64,000 nt of DNA, from assembly GCF_918814755.1 (NCBI RefSeq), contig NZ_CAKKNT010000004.1:1-64000 (forward strand). Direction: 5' to 3'. Below are positions 23,913-32,754 of this stretch, one piece after another. The notes under the pieces were generated by a model. The model searched no databases. It had not been told where the DNA came from and saw only the letters and a program-made list of their open reading frames with translations. The first letter of the stretch is position 1. The number at the start of each line of letters is the position of its first letter. Both the position numbers and the translations under genes were made by a program. The DNA comes from Periweissella ghanensis. Lineage in GTDB: Bacteria; Bacillota; Bacilli; Lactobacillales; Lactobacillaceae.

Positions 23913-24212
23913 ATGAGTAAAGAAAACAATGCAAATTCGGCTGAACTACAACGGCAACACCGTGAACAAGTTATCAGTAAATTAGCTATGATTACTTGTA
24001 TTTCGATGTATGTCTCATACATCCCACAATTAATTGCTAATTTTAGTGGTCAACCCGTTAATCCGATTCAACCACTCGTTGCCGGAATTAATGCCACACT
24101 TTGGGTGATTTATGGCTTAATTCAAGATACGAAGGATTGGCCATTAGTTATTTCAAACTTTCCTGGGATTATCTTTGGCCTTTTAACAGCATTAACTGTA
24201 TATGTTCACTAA
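23913..24212 (+). CDS. SemiSWEET sugar transporter (copy 2)
   Basis: 99 residues, nearly colinear with the preceding SemiSWEET: both share ITCISMYV.YIPQLIANFSGQPV and QPLVAGIN. The N-terminal 20 residues are polar and differ between the copies. AAGGGGG precedes the ATG. The conserved core with divergent ends argues for tandem duplication followed by specialisation. A terminator follows. Confidence 0.85.
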   Translation: MSKENNANSAELQRQHREQVISKLAMITCISMYVSYIPQLIANFSGQPVNPIQPLVAGINATLWVIYGLIQDTKDWPLVISNFPGIIFGLLTALTVYVH

Positions 24213-24216
24213 TTCC

Positions 24217-24249
24217 AAAAAGCGTTCAATCAATGATTGAACGCTTTTT
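24217..24249 (+). terminator. Terminator of the SemiSWEET pair
   Basis: AAAAAGCGTTCAAT (24217-24230) pairs perfectly with ATTGAACGCTTTTT (24236-24249). Confidence 0.9.
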
Positions 24250-24359
24250 GTGTATATCAATTTTAAGTTTTTGTTAAATACTGCTGTTCAAAATAGATTT
24301 TATCTTATAAAATTATTAATAAATAACTTTTTAACTACCTTCCAAAAGGGGGAAACCAA

Positions 24360-25268
24360 ATGGCCGTTGAACTACAAAATTTAACCAAACAATTTGGTCC
24401 CAAAGTTGCCGTTGATAACTTATCCTTATCAGTTAACGATGGCGAAGTATTGGGCTTAATTGGTCAAAATGGGGCCGGTAAAACGACCACATTTCGCATG
24501 TTACTTGATTTTATTAAACCAGATCATGGCTCAATTCTATTTGATGGGCAACCAATTACACCAGCAATTCGCCAAAAAATTGGCTTTTTACCGGAAGAAC
24601 GGGGCTTATATCAAAAATGGACGATTGAACAACAAATGCTTTATTTTGGCGAATTACATGGTATGAAAAGTGCCGCCGTTAAAACTGAATTAAAGCACTG
24701 GCTTAGCCGGCTTGAAGTTGTCGGGAAACCAACTGATAAAGTTCAAACGTTATCAAAAGGGAATGCCCAAAAAGTTCAATTAATCGCCACGCTTATTTTT
24801 CAACCTAAATTATTAATCCTCGATGAACCATTTACGGGCCTCGATCCAGTTAACACATCCTTAATGATGCGTGAAATTAAATTACTCCGCGATACCGGGG
24901 CTCGAATTATCTTTAGTGCCCACAATATGGCAAGTGTTGAAGAATTATCTGATCACTTGTTAATGCTTAAAAACGGTAAAACGGTCTTATCTGGGGAAAC
25001 TAAGGCGATCCGTGAAAGCTTTGGTCGTACCCGCGTCTACTTAGAAGCTGATATTAGTGATACAGATTTACTGGCAATTGATGGCGTTGAAGCAATCACG
25101 CCTAGTAATTTAGGTCGCGTCTTAAAACTTCGTGATGAAGCAACGGGGCACACCGTTTTTGAACGCGTAACAACACCGCATAATTACGTGCCGGCCTTCA
25201 TGCAAACCCCACCATCATTAGATGAAATTTTTCGGACTGAAGTCGCCGCAACGGAGGTGGAATTATGA
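24360..25268 (+). CDS. ABC transporter ATP-binding protein (NatA-like)
   Basis: 302 residues. Walker A GQNGAGKTT near 36, signature LSKGNAQKVQ near 135, Walker B LLILDEPFTGLDP near 152, H-loop FSAHNM near 190, and a C-terminal extension of about 80 residues typical of DrrA/NatA-type export ATPases. It overlaps the permease gene by 4 bases (ATGA). NatAB-type systems export sodium or drugs; the substrate is not readable here. Confidence 0.87.
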   Translation: MAVELQNLTKQFGPKVAVDNLSLSVNDGEVLGLIGQNGAGKTTTFRMLLDFIKPDHGSILFDGQPITPAIRQKIGFLPEERGLYQKWTIEQQMLYFGELHGMKSAAVKTELKHWLSRLEVVGKPTDKVQTLSKGNAQKVQLIATLIFQPKLLILDEPFTGLDPVNTSLMMREIKLLRDTGARIIFSAHNMASVEELSDHLLMLKNGKTVLSGETKAIRESFGRTRVYLEADISDTDLLAIDGVEAITPSNLGRVLKLRDEATGHTVFERVTTPHNYVPAFMQTPPSLDEIFRTEVAATEVEL

Positions 25269-26485
25269 AAAATGCCTGGTTAATCGTTGCTAAACAAACG
25301 TATCGCGTCCGTATCAAATCATTAAGTTATTGGATGTTAGTGTTATCACCACTGTTGCTTGTGGCCTTTTCAATTGGCCTGGGGCTATTCTTTGCCAGTG
25401 CTAGCTCAAGTAGTGACAAAGCCACCTTGGCAATTGTCGAACAACCACAATTGACGCAAGCCCTTAAACAATCCAAAGCTCTCGATGTAAAACTTAAAGA
25501 CATCAGCACCGTTACCAAAGTAAAGAATCAATTGAAAGCCGAAGATATTGATGGTTACTTAGTTAAGACTAATAATGACTATCAACTTGTTACTTCAGCT
25601 ACCGGTAGTACCACCATTAATCAAGCGACTTTAAAAACTATTTTGACGCAGTTTAAGATGGCCGCAACTGCGCAAGCATTAAACATTTCAGCTGAAAAAC
25701 TGCAAGCATTAACCGCCCCAGTCGAACTTAAAGTGCAAGAATTAAACCAACATGATGCAACCAGTGATAGTAATCAAGGGGCCAATAGTACGCTTAGTAT
25801 TGGGATTGGGGTCTTATTCTTCGTAATTTTACTATTCTATGTGCAAATCATTGCGCAAGAAATTGCCAACGAAAAATCATCGCGCATCATGGAAATTTTG
25901 TTAGCTGCGACTAGTGCAGCGAGTCAGTTTTACGGTAAAATTGTCGGGGTCTTTGCCTTAGCCGTCACACAGATGTTATTGTATGTCATCTTTGGTGGAG
26001 GGGCGCTTGTAATTTTTGGTAATAACAGTATTGTCCGTAGTGCAAGAACAATTTTTAGTAATGTCAGTTGGAGCTTTGCCGTCGTGACAATTATCATGTT
26101 ATTGCTCGCAATTGGGATGTATTTAACCTTAGCTGCCATCATTGCTTCACTCGTTAATGATCAAAGCCAAGTTCAACAGGCGGTACAACCAGTAACATAC
26201 CTAGCAATGATTGGCTATATCCTTTCGTTTATCATCGCACAAGCACCACATAACTTAATCATTAATATTGCTTCATATGTACCATTTATCTCACAAACCC
26301 TAATCCCTAGTCGATTAGCGCTTAATTTCACGGGTATGCCACAAGCATTAATTGCAATTGCAATCCAGATTATTGTCGTCATTCTAATGCTAAAATTTGG
26401 TTTAAAAATCTATGCACGTAATGTTTTAGAATACTCTGATGAAAGTATTTACAAACAACTTCGGCAATTAATCCGTCGAAAATAA
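25265..26485 (+). CDS. ABC-2 type permease (NatB/YhaP-like)
   Basis: 406 residues. One N-terminal membrane segment (residues 20-42), a large external domain of about 150 residues (SSSDKATLAIVEQPQL...), then five or six helices starting near 180. NEKSSRIMEILLAATS near 203 is the conserved loop of ABC-2 exporters. Translationally coupled to the ATPase gene upstream and followed by a terminator, so the two form one transporter. Confidence 0.85.
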   Translation: MKNAWLIVAKQTYRVRIKSLSYWMLVLSPLLLVAFSIGLGLFFASASSSSDKATLAIVEQPQLTQALKQSKALDVKLKDISTVTKVKNQLKAEDIDGYLVKTNNDYQLVTSATGSTTINQATLKTILTQFKMAATAQALNISAEKLQALTAPVELKVQELNQHDATSDSNQGANSTLSIGIGVLFFVILLFYVQIIAQEIANEKSSRIMEILLAATSAASQFYGKIVGVFALAVTQMLLYVIFGGGALVIFGNNSIVRSARTIFSNVSWSFAVVTIIMLLLAIGMYLTLAAIIASLVNDQSQVQQAVQPVTYLAMIGYILSFIIAQAPHNLIINIASYVPFISQTLIPSRLALNFTGMPQALIAIAIQIIVVILMLKFGLKIYARNVLEYSDESIYKQLRQLIRRK

Positions 26486-26497
26486 AGTATTTTGACT

Positions 26498-26527
26498 AAA
26501 AGGACTTCTCAATTGAGGAGTTCTTTT
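26498..26527 (+). terminator. Terminator after the NatAB-like operon
   Basis: AAAAGGACTTCTC (26498-26510) pairs with GAGGAGTTCTTTT (26515-26527) through a 4-base loop, with two mismatches. Confidence 0.75.
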
Positions 26528-26615
26528 TAATTACTTAAATATCAACTAGAAACCACTATTTTATTAGTAGCTATGCGATAATAAACAAATTACATCGTAA
26601 AGAGGGGGGAGAATA

Positions 26616-26915
26616 TTGGAAATTTTTGGTATTCAATTAGATGCGGCTGGCCGCTGTGTTCATTATCATGGGACAACGGATATCGCGGCTTTAAAATGTG
26701 CTGACTGTCAGCAATTTTTTGCTTGCTATAATTGTCATGACGCCTTACGTGAGCACGCTTTTGTGGCAAGTCCTAAAAATGATTTAGCCGTGATGTGCGG
26801 TGAATGTCAAACCTTAATGAATTTTGCAAGTTATACTAATGGTCGTTGCCCAGTATGTCAGCAGGTATTTAATCCAAAATGCGCAGTCCATTATGATACT
26901 TATTTTGTTGATTAA
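26616..26915 (+). CDS. CHY-type zinc finger protein
   Basis: 99 residues with nine or more cysteines and several histidines in CHY zinc-finger order: CVHYHG (14-19), LKCADC (26-31), ACYNCHDALREH (37-48), MCGECQTLM (60-68), CPVCQ (76-80), CAVHYD (87-92). Such proteins bind zinc or other metals; a role in metal handling or redox is usual but unproven. The start is TTG, chosen because GGGGGGAG lies 8-9 bases before it and no ATG is near. Confidence 0.8.
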   Translation: MEIFGIQLDAAGRCVHYHGTTDIAALKCADCQQFFACYNCHDALREHAFVASPKNDLAVMCGECQTLMNFASYTNGRCPVCQQVFNPKCAVHYDTYFVD

Positions 26916-27058
26916 TTGAATTATTTTACTTGTTTATTAAAGTATTTAAATTTAGTTAAACCAACTTGAGTTTCACTGAGTAGTTCGCTAAAGTGTTTAT
27001 TCAAGCATCAACATACGCAAATTTTTAGAAGGATTGCCACAGACGGCAGTATTATTAA

Positions 27059-27442
27059 ATGGGTCTAATTATCATCATTTTAGCTATCATTGGGATAGCA
27101 CTTTGGTTTTCAAGTCGTAACGGTGGCTCAATGTGGGAAATGCCACTCTTTGGTTGTGGGGCCTTGGGATGTTTAATTCCAATTATTGGGCTAATAATCA
27201 TTATCCTCATCTTCCATAGTTTGTTTGGTTTTCACCATTACTATGGCGGATACGGATATCATAGTTTCTTTTCACCATTTGGTTACCACAGCTTTTTCTC
27301 ACCATTTGGGTTCCATTTTCCATTTTTCCACCATTCATATTACCAACCAACGTACCACTATGGTTATCACTCATACTACCATGCGCCGGTCGTTCACACG
27401 TACCACGTTGTGCATGAGTATCATGTTTACCATCACTATTAA
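27059..27442 (+). CDS. Membrane protein with His/Tyr/Phe-rich tail
   Basis: 127 residues. Two hydrophobic helices (about 2-16 and 33-53) are followed by a low-complexity tail almost entirely His, Tyr, Phe, Gly and Ser, with tandem FHSFFSPFGY-like units and VHTYHVVHEYHVYHHY at the end. About a quarter of the tail is histidine, which would suit metal binding or surface contact (inference). The ribosome binding site is poor: AGAAGG lies about 28 bases before the ATG. A good terminator follows the stop, supporting a real gene. Confidence 0.6.
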   Translation: MGLIIIILAIIGIALWFSSRNGGSMWEMPLFGCGALGCLIPIIGLIIIILIFHSLFGFHHYYGGYGYHSFFSPFGYHSFFSPFGFHFPFFHHSYYQPTYHYGYHSYYHAPVVHTYHVVHEYHVYHHY

Positions 27443-27449
27443 AGCCGAT

Positions 27450-27484
27450 AAAAGAGCTATCAAGCATTTGGTAGCTCTTTTTTG
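27450..27484 (+). terminator. Rho-independent terminator
   Basis: AAAAGAGCTATC (27450-27461) pairs with GTAGCTCTTTT (27471-27481), then further T. Confidence 0.85.
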
Positions 27485-27568
27485 ATAAGTTTTCCAATAT
27501 TATTTCCCAGCATAATCCACTACAATAAACGGTAAGAATAGCAATTGAAAAATAGGGGGGATATCTAA

Positions 27569-28772
27569 ATGACACAACGCGAATCTGAACAACAAATTGA
27601 AAAACTAGGGGCCTTTGAAATTACTAATGAAATGCTAAAATTAGCCCGCCACAATCAAAAAAGCCCGTTTGTCCTTCAATCGAGGCGTCTAATTTGGGAT
27701 TGAAGAATCGAATCGGACCATAAACGATGGCGATTTGTCCGGTTACACAATCAATAACGCGATTTCAAAGCTATTAATTAGCTTTTTGCAACCCACAACT
27801 AACCCGTACGATGCGTTCCTAATTGACGCCATTATGTATTGCCAAAATCAATTACAGCCAAAATCAATTACATATTAAGCCTGACGATCTAGTTCAGGAG
27901 TTAGTCGATGGGGCCCTTGGCAATAATTATCCCGTTCCCAGTCGTATTTTGTATAATACAGAAAGCTTTATTAATGAATATTTAACGAAAGCACTTTTTC
28001 ATGGTGTAAATTTAGCTGCCACCACAGACATCTTCCCCACAGAAGGTGGTATGGCCGCCATTGTCTATATTTTTAATTCATTACGGGAAAATCATTTACT
28101 TAAACCTGGCGATAAAATTGCCATTAACACCCCAATTTTTACACCATATCTCCAAATCCCCACACTCAATGATTTCGAATTACAAGAAGTTGATTTACGT
28201 TCAACGGAAGCTAATAACTGGGAAATAAACCCCCTTGAAATTAATAGGCTAAAGGATAAAGCAATTAAGGCGTTGTTTCTAGTTAATCCATCAAATCCTG
28301 GAGCGATGGCCTTTGACAAAGTAGCGTTGGCGGCAATCAAGAAAATGGTCGCGGCTAACCCAGATTTAATTATCATTACCGATGATTATGGCAGCGTTAT
28401 TTTCATTAACCTACCTAGTGTATCAAAACGAAGTTGATCCATATGTTGAGGCCGCCAAAGCAATTGTCCGGAAACGGTATCACTTACTATTCAAAACGTT
28501 AGGCTTTTCGGGATTATTCGGCAGCTAATTTTGAACAAATTGATTTCCTATATAATCTTTCACAAAAAAATCGCGCGGTTTTGATGGATGGGGTCGGCTT
28601 TGGTTCAGATAAGGGCATTTTACGTATATCCCAAGCCAACTTACATGATGATGATTACCCCCTAATTGCTCAACAAATATTGGAGTTCTTAGGTGAATAC
28701 TATACTAATTTACTAAGTAATAGCCATGTATTTGACGCAAAATTAAGTGATACTAATATAATCCATAAGTAA
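27569..28772 (+). pseudogene. Decayed copy of aspartate 4-decarboxylase
   Basis: ATG 27569 opens a frame (QQIEKLGAFEITNEMLKLARHN) matching residues of the intact gene downstream, then stops after about 44 codons. Matching pieces follow in other frames: LSGYTI near 27740, a long central block 27877-28420 (GNNYPVPSRIL...AIVYIFNSLRENHLL...LFLVNPSNPGAMAFDK), and the C-terminal NRAVLMDGVGFGSDKGILRISQANL near 28572-28660. At least three frameshifts or stops and a deletion of the PLP-lysine region are present. It is a non-functional duplicate of the gene at 28892. Confidence 0.88.
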
Positions 28773-28891
28773 AAGTTTTAAGAATTTATTATTTATATGT
28801 ATTCAGATAACTTTTGCGTTAAAATTGCATTTATGCAAAAACTTAAACAATTTAAGTTGCGTTAAAAATGGAATTTCGGAGTGTGCTGCAT

Positions 28892-30490
28892 ATGAGCGGT
28901 GAAATGAATCAAACAGATATGGAACAACAATTAGAACAACTTGGTGCTTTTGAAATTAGTGAAGAGATGTTAAAGTTGGCCCAACATAATGAAAAAAATA
29001 ATGATGTTTTGGATGCTGGTCGGGGTAATCCAAACTGGATTAACACGAAGGCACGCTTAGCATTCGCCCGGTTAATTGAATTCGGGGTTGCCGAATCACG
29101 GCGGACAATTTTAAAAGGGGACTTAGCTGGGTATACGACGTTGACTGATATATCAACGCGCTATGCGGAATTTCTTGATGCGGGTGACAGTACTGACAAC
29201 TTTTTACTTGAAGCGCTTGAATACGTCGCTAATCGATTTAATATTGATCGCGACGATTTTGTTAAAGAAATGGTCGATGGTGTCATTGGTAACAACTATC
29301 CCGTCCCAAGTCGCGTGCTTAAACACTCCGAAAAAATCCTTAATGCTTACTTACAAGAAACCCTCTACAATGGCGTTAATTTAGCTGAACAAACCCAAGT
29401 TTTCCCAACAGAAGGTGGCTCAGCAGCGATTGTCTACATTTTTAACTCATTACGGGTTAATCATTTGTTAGCACCTGGTGATAAAATTGCGGTTAGTACC
29501 CCAATCTTTACACCATACTTACAAATTCCGGTCTTAAATGAATATGAAATGGTTGAAGTTGATTTAAGCTCACGTGCGGAAGATGATTGGCAAATTCAAC
29601 CCGCGGAATTAGCTAAAGTAACTGATCCTGATATTAAGGCGCTCTTCTTGGTTAATCCATCAAACCCTGGAGCAATGGCCTTGGATGAACGGGCATTAGC
29701 GCAAATTAAGCAATTAGTTGCTAACAATCCGGATTTAATTATTATTACTGATGATGTATATGGTACATTCGTCAACGATTTCCAAACCGTTTATTCAGTC
29801 GTACCAAACAATACTTTACTCGTATATTCATACTCAAAATTATTTGGGGCCACTGGTTGGCGAGTTGGGATGATTGCCGCGCACGAAGATAATGTCTTTG
29901 ATCGCTTAATTAGTCAATTACCAGAATCACAACGTGCTGAACTCGATGCCCGCTATGCTTTAAATGTCTTTGCCCCGGCTGAAATGAAATTTATTGACCG
30001 GATTGTGGCAGATAGTCGCGCAGTTGGGCTATACCACACTGCTGGTTTATCAACGCCCCAGCAATTAATGGAAGTATTATTCTCATTAAACTTCTTATTA
30101 GAAGCCGACAATGGTGATTATTACGTTGAAGCATCCAAAGCAATTGTTGCCAAACGCTATGCTGCGTTGTTTGAAAATCTTGGAATTCCGGCCAATCTTA
30201 GCCCATATAATTCTAAATACTATGCCTTAATTGATGTTTATCAATTAGCTGAACAACGTTACGACAAAGGATTCCGGGCGTACTTAGTTGATAACTTTGA
30301 ACAAATTGATTTCTTATACCAACTCTCTGAAAAGAGTGGGGTTGTCGTAATGGACGGGGCTGGTTTTGGCACTCCCGATGGGGTCATTCGAGTTTCTGAA
30401 GCTAATTTACCTGATGAAGCTTACAGTCAAGTTGCTACCGCCATTTTAGAATTACTTGCTGACTACAATAACCAATATATTAATGATTAA
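28892..30490 (+). CDS. aspD: Aspartate 4-decarboxylase / aspartate aminotransferase
   Basis: About 533 residues, the size of bacterial L-aspartate beta-decarboxylases. The PLP-dependent class I fold shows GNPNWINTKAR near 47, LVNPSNPGAM near 255, ITDDVYGTF near 287 and the PLP lysine in YSYSKLFGATGWRVG near 312. The enzyme converts aspartate to alanine and CO2, consuming a proton, and usually works with an aspartate:alanine exchanger (AspT); none is adjacent here. I prefer the ATG giving MSGEMNQ, which follows CGGAGTG, over the upstream ATG. A decayed paralogue precedes it. Confidence 0.87.
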   Translation: MSGEMNQTDMEQQLEQLGAFEISEEMLKLAQHNEKNNDVLDAGRGNPNWINTKARLAFARLIEFGVAESRRTILKGDLAGYTTLTDISTRYAEFLDAGDSTDNFLLEALEYVANRFNIDRDDFVKEMVDGVIGNNYPVPSRVLKHSEKILNAYLQETLYNGVNLAEQTQVFPTEGGSAAIVYIFNSLRVNHLLAPGDKIAVSTPIFTPYLQIPVLNEYEMVEVDLSSRAEDDWQIQPAELAKVTDPDIKALFLVNPSNPGAMALDERALAQIKQLVANNPDLIIITDDVYGTFVNDFQTVYSVVPNNTLLVYSYSKLFGATGWRVGMIAAHEDNVFDRLISQLPESQRAELDARYALNVFAPAEMKFIDRIVADSRAVGLYHTAGLSTPQQLMEVLFSLNFLLEADNGDYYVEASKAIVAKRYAALFENLGIPANLSPYNSKYYALIDVYQLAEQRYDKGFRAYLVDNFEQIDFLYQLSEKSGVVVMDGAGFGTPDGVIRVSEANLPDEAYSQVATAILELLADYNNQYIND

Positions 30491-30491
30491 G

Positions 30492-30525
30492 AAAAAGCCA
30501 ACTGAAAAATTTCAGTTGGCTTTTT
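30492..30525 (+). terminator. Terminator after aspD
   Basis: AAAAAGCCAACTGAAA (30492-30507) pairs perfectly with TTTCAGTTGGCTTTTT (30510-30525). It also ends the convergent small gene. Confidence 0.9.
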
Positions 30526-30791
30526 TAATTATTGGTATGTTCTATCTGACGCAAGGCATTGACAAGTGGTTGGAGCCCCCGCGGATAATTATCATGATGA
30601 CTAAGCATGTACAACACAAGCATTTGCTTAAGGGCTTTAATTTGGGTTGCGGTTTGGCCATTCTCATTTGCTAAAACTGATTGGCGTAATTGTTCAATGT
30701 TCGCCACTAATTCTGGTAGAACTTTAACTTCATCATCAGCAATAACTTGGTCTAAGATTGGTAGTAAGTGGCTATATTGATAAGTTTTCAT
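30525..30791 (-). CDS. Small helical hypothetical protein
   Basis: 88 residues, all-helical in appearance, no membrane segment. AGGAGG precedes the ATG on the minus strand. The size, helical content and ending (LQPLVNALRQIEH) are reminiscent of small bacteriocin-immunity helical bundles, but the match is too weak to assign. It lies between aspD and a Nudix gene. Confidence 0.6.
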   Translation of the reverse strand: MKTYQYSHLLPILDQVIADDEVKVLPELVANIEQLRQSVLANENGQTATQIKALKQMLVLYMLSHHDNYPRGLQPLVNALRQIEHTNN

Positions 30792-30856
30792 TAGACAACC
30801 TCCTAACCTTTAACTACCGCCACCGTAACATACTTTACCATGAACTACAATGACGG

Positions 30857-31309
30857 TTATTCCCAACCTAGTTCACTATAAGGAATTTGCTTAGCATACT
30901 GTTCAAGAGCTAGTTTACGATCACCAATTAATTCTGCTGGCAACTGACTAACTGGCCACCAAGATAACCCCGCATTTTTATGTGGTTCCATCACTTGGGG
31001 CGTCCCAGTGTATTTAAGAACTTTAAAATACCCGTTAAAATAAACGTTATCCGTATCGGAATCATGCTTATGAATCATGGTGGCAAAGGATAAATCAGTT
31101 GGTAAAACCGTAATGCCCAATTCTTCGGCTAATTCACGACAAAGGGCTTGCGGTAGCGATTCACCAGCTTCGACATGGCCGGTAGCAGCAAGATCATAAG
31201 CCCCATCTTGGTAACCGGTATTTTGACGTTTTTGCAGTAAAATTTGTGTTCCATCCGGGGAAAACATCAAAGCAAATACCGCACTAGGGGTTTGATAACG
31301 AACTTTCAT
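30857..31309 (-). CDS. Nudix hydrolase (MutT-like)
   Basis: 150 residues with a perfect Nudix box GHVEAGESLPQALCRELAEELGI near 44-66. The opening TPSAVFALMFSPDGTQILLQKRQNTGYQDGAYDLAATG is common in MutT/IPP-isomerase-like Nudix proteins that clean up oxidised or damaged nucleotides. The exact substrate is unknown. GGAG lies about 12 bases before the ATG. It is followed on the minus strand by the 88-residue gene. Confidence 0.85.
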   Translation of the reverse strand: MKVRYQTPSAVFALMFSPDGTQILLQKRQNTGYQDGAYDLAATGHVEAGESLPQALCRELAEELGITVLPTDLSFATMIHKHDSDTDNVYFNGYFKVLKYTGTPQVMEPHKNAGLSWWPVSQLPAELIGDRKLALEQYAKQIPYSELGWE

Positions 31310-31333
31310 CTTAATTAATTACTCCATTCTTTT

Positions 31334-31714
31334 TTAGTTAAATTCACCACCACCGGGGAACATCTTACGAATACCACCGGCCGGATGTGCATCATCACCT
31401 AAGTAGCGGGGAATAACATGGATATGCGCATGCATGACTGTTTGACCAGCTGCTTCATGAATATTGACCCCAATATTATACCCATCTGGTTGGAAATCAT
31501 GGTCGAGAAGAGCTTTGGCTTCATGGATTAAGTTATTTACCGCAACTAATTCTGGGGTCGTCAAAGCAAAATAATTATCGCGATGTGTTTTGGGGATAAT
31601 TAATAGATGGCCCGTACTAACCGGGGAGCGATCCCAAAAGGCACCTGCTAAATCATTTTCGAGGACAAATTGAATTTGTTCTCGCTGACAAAAAATACAG
31701 TTTGAATAGTTCAT
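31334..31714 (-). CDS. HIT family protein
   Basis: 126 residues. The histidine triad MHAHIHVIPR near 95-104 is the active site of this nucleotide hydrolase/transferase family, and CIFCQRE near the N-terminus suggests a zinc site. Members hydrolyse phosphoramidates and dinucleoside polyphosphates; the cellular role is often obscure. It lies 24 bases before the Nudix gene on the minus strand and is probably co-transcribed with it. Confidence 0.88.
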   Translation of the reverse strand: MNYSNCIFCQREQIQFVLENDLAGAFWDRSPVSTGHLLIIPKTHRDNYFALTTPELVAVNNLIHEAKALLDHDFQPDGYNIGVNIHEAAGQTVMHAHIHVIPRYLGDDAHPAGGIRKMFPGGGEFN

Positions 31715-31787
31715 TAATCAAGTAACCTCACAATTTAAATTTATCACCTAAGTGTAGCTGAAAATCACTAAACTTAAAAGCGGATAA

Positions 31788-31990
31788 AAAAAGTACCGAC
31801 ATTTGTTTATTGCCAGTACTTCATAATTAGCTAAACTGTAAACAGGTTAAGGATCAAAATCCCCTAGAAAAAGATCCTTAACGAGTACTTGAAAACTCCC
31901 CCGAATCTTTCTTGCAACTTTTAACTAATTGACTTAAGTCTAACATACTTTTTGGAAATAACTAGTTATTTCTCTTAAATAAAATTAAAC
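31788..31990 (-). ncRNA. Candidate structured non-coding RNA
   Basis: The 385-base gap between the HIT gene and the FetA-like gene has no ORF. A perfect 10-bp hairpin GTTAAGGATC (31846-31855) / GATCCTTAAC (31873-31882) lies inside it. A second stem AAGTACCG.../...CAGTACTT (31791-31821) is followed on the minus strand by T7, a terminator-like end. No minus-strand protein gene lies upstream, so the terminator implies an RNA transcribed leftward from about 31990; the exact start is uncertain. No known family recognised; 6S RNA is one possibility by size only. Confidence 0.4.
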
Positions 31991-32099
31991 AAATATTAAT
32001 TTTATTTATTAATTAGGCAATTTAAGCTAAATATCACCAAAACAAGCAAATTCATTTTATGATAAGATGGTTCTAACACAATTAGATAAGGAGATTAAC

Positions 32100-32753
32100 A
32101 TGCTATTTGATTTAAACCATGTTAGTATCATTCGTGACCAAAAGCATTTACTTGCTGATATTAATTTAACCATTAACGCAGGTGATTATTTAACGATTAC
32201 TGGACCTTCAGGAAGTGGAAAAAGTACGTTAGTTAAAGCACTTGCTGCCTTAATTGATCCTGATGAAGGGGTGCTTAACTACAATGGCCAGGATATTTTG
32301 CAACTTGATCCGATAAAATATCGGCGGGAAGTTTCATATTGTGTGCAACAACCAACTTTATTTGGTAATACGGTCCGTGATAATTTTGCCTTTCCATACC
32401 AAATTCGCAAACAAAAATTTGATCCTGCTGCCGTTGAAAAATACTTAGCTCAAGTACAATTGCCGGCAAGCTATTTAGACCAACCGATAGAAAAACTATC
32501 AGGGGGTGAGCGCCAACGGATTGCCTTATTACGCAATATCTTATTTGACCCACGCGTCCTAATTCTTGATGAAGTAACAACCGGATTGGATAGTGAAAAT
32601 AAGGCGATTATTCACGACTTAATTAATCATCTCAATCATGATAAACACATTACCATCATCCAAATTACACATGACACCGAAGAAATTGCGATGGCCAATC
32701 GGTTGATTCACATTGTGGGCGGTCAATTAGTCGATGAAAGTGGGGTAAAGTAA
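32100..32753 (+). CDS. ABC transporter ATP-binding protein (FetA-like)
   Basis: 217 residues. Walker A GPSGSGKST near 37, Q-loop VQQP near 81, signature LSGGERQR near 132, Walker B VLILDEVTTGLD near 152 and H-loop QITHD near 189. AAGGAG precedes ATG 32100. It is followed after one base by a FetB-type permease, so the two form a FetAB-like exporter, implicated in E. coli in iron export and oxidative-stress resistance. Confidence 0.85.
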   Translation: MLFDLNHVSIIRDQKHLLADINLTINAGDYLTITGPSGSGKSTLVKALAALIDPDEGVLNYNGQDILQLDPIKYRREVSYCVQQPTLFGNTVRDNFAFPYQIRKQKFDPAAVEKYLAQVQLPASYLDQPIEKLSGGERQRIALLRNILFDPRVLILDEVTTGLDSENKAIIHDLINHLNHDKHITIIQITHDTEEIAMANRLIHIVGGQLVDESGVK

Positions 32754-32754
32754 A

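Noticed and set aside
27207-27575. 122-residue minus-strand ORF opposite the His/Tyr-rich gene
   Set aside because: Its His/Asn/Gly-rich product is the antisense of a low-complexity tract; the plus-strand frame has the membrane helices and terminator.
31788-31990. tracrRNA for a Cas9 system
   Set aside because: No anti-repeat, CRISPR array or cas gene in the window; only hairpins and a terminator are visible.
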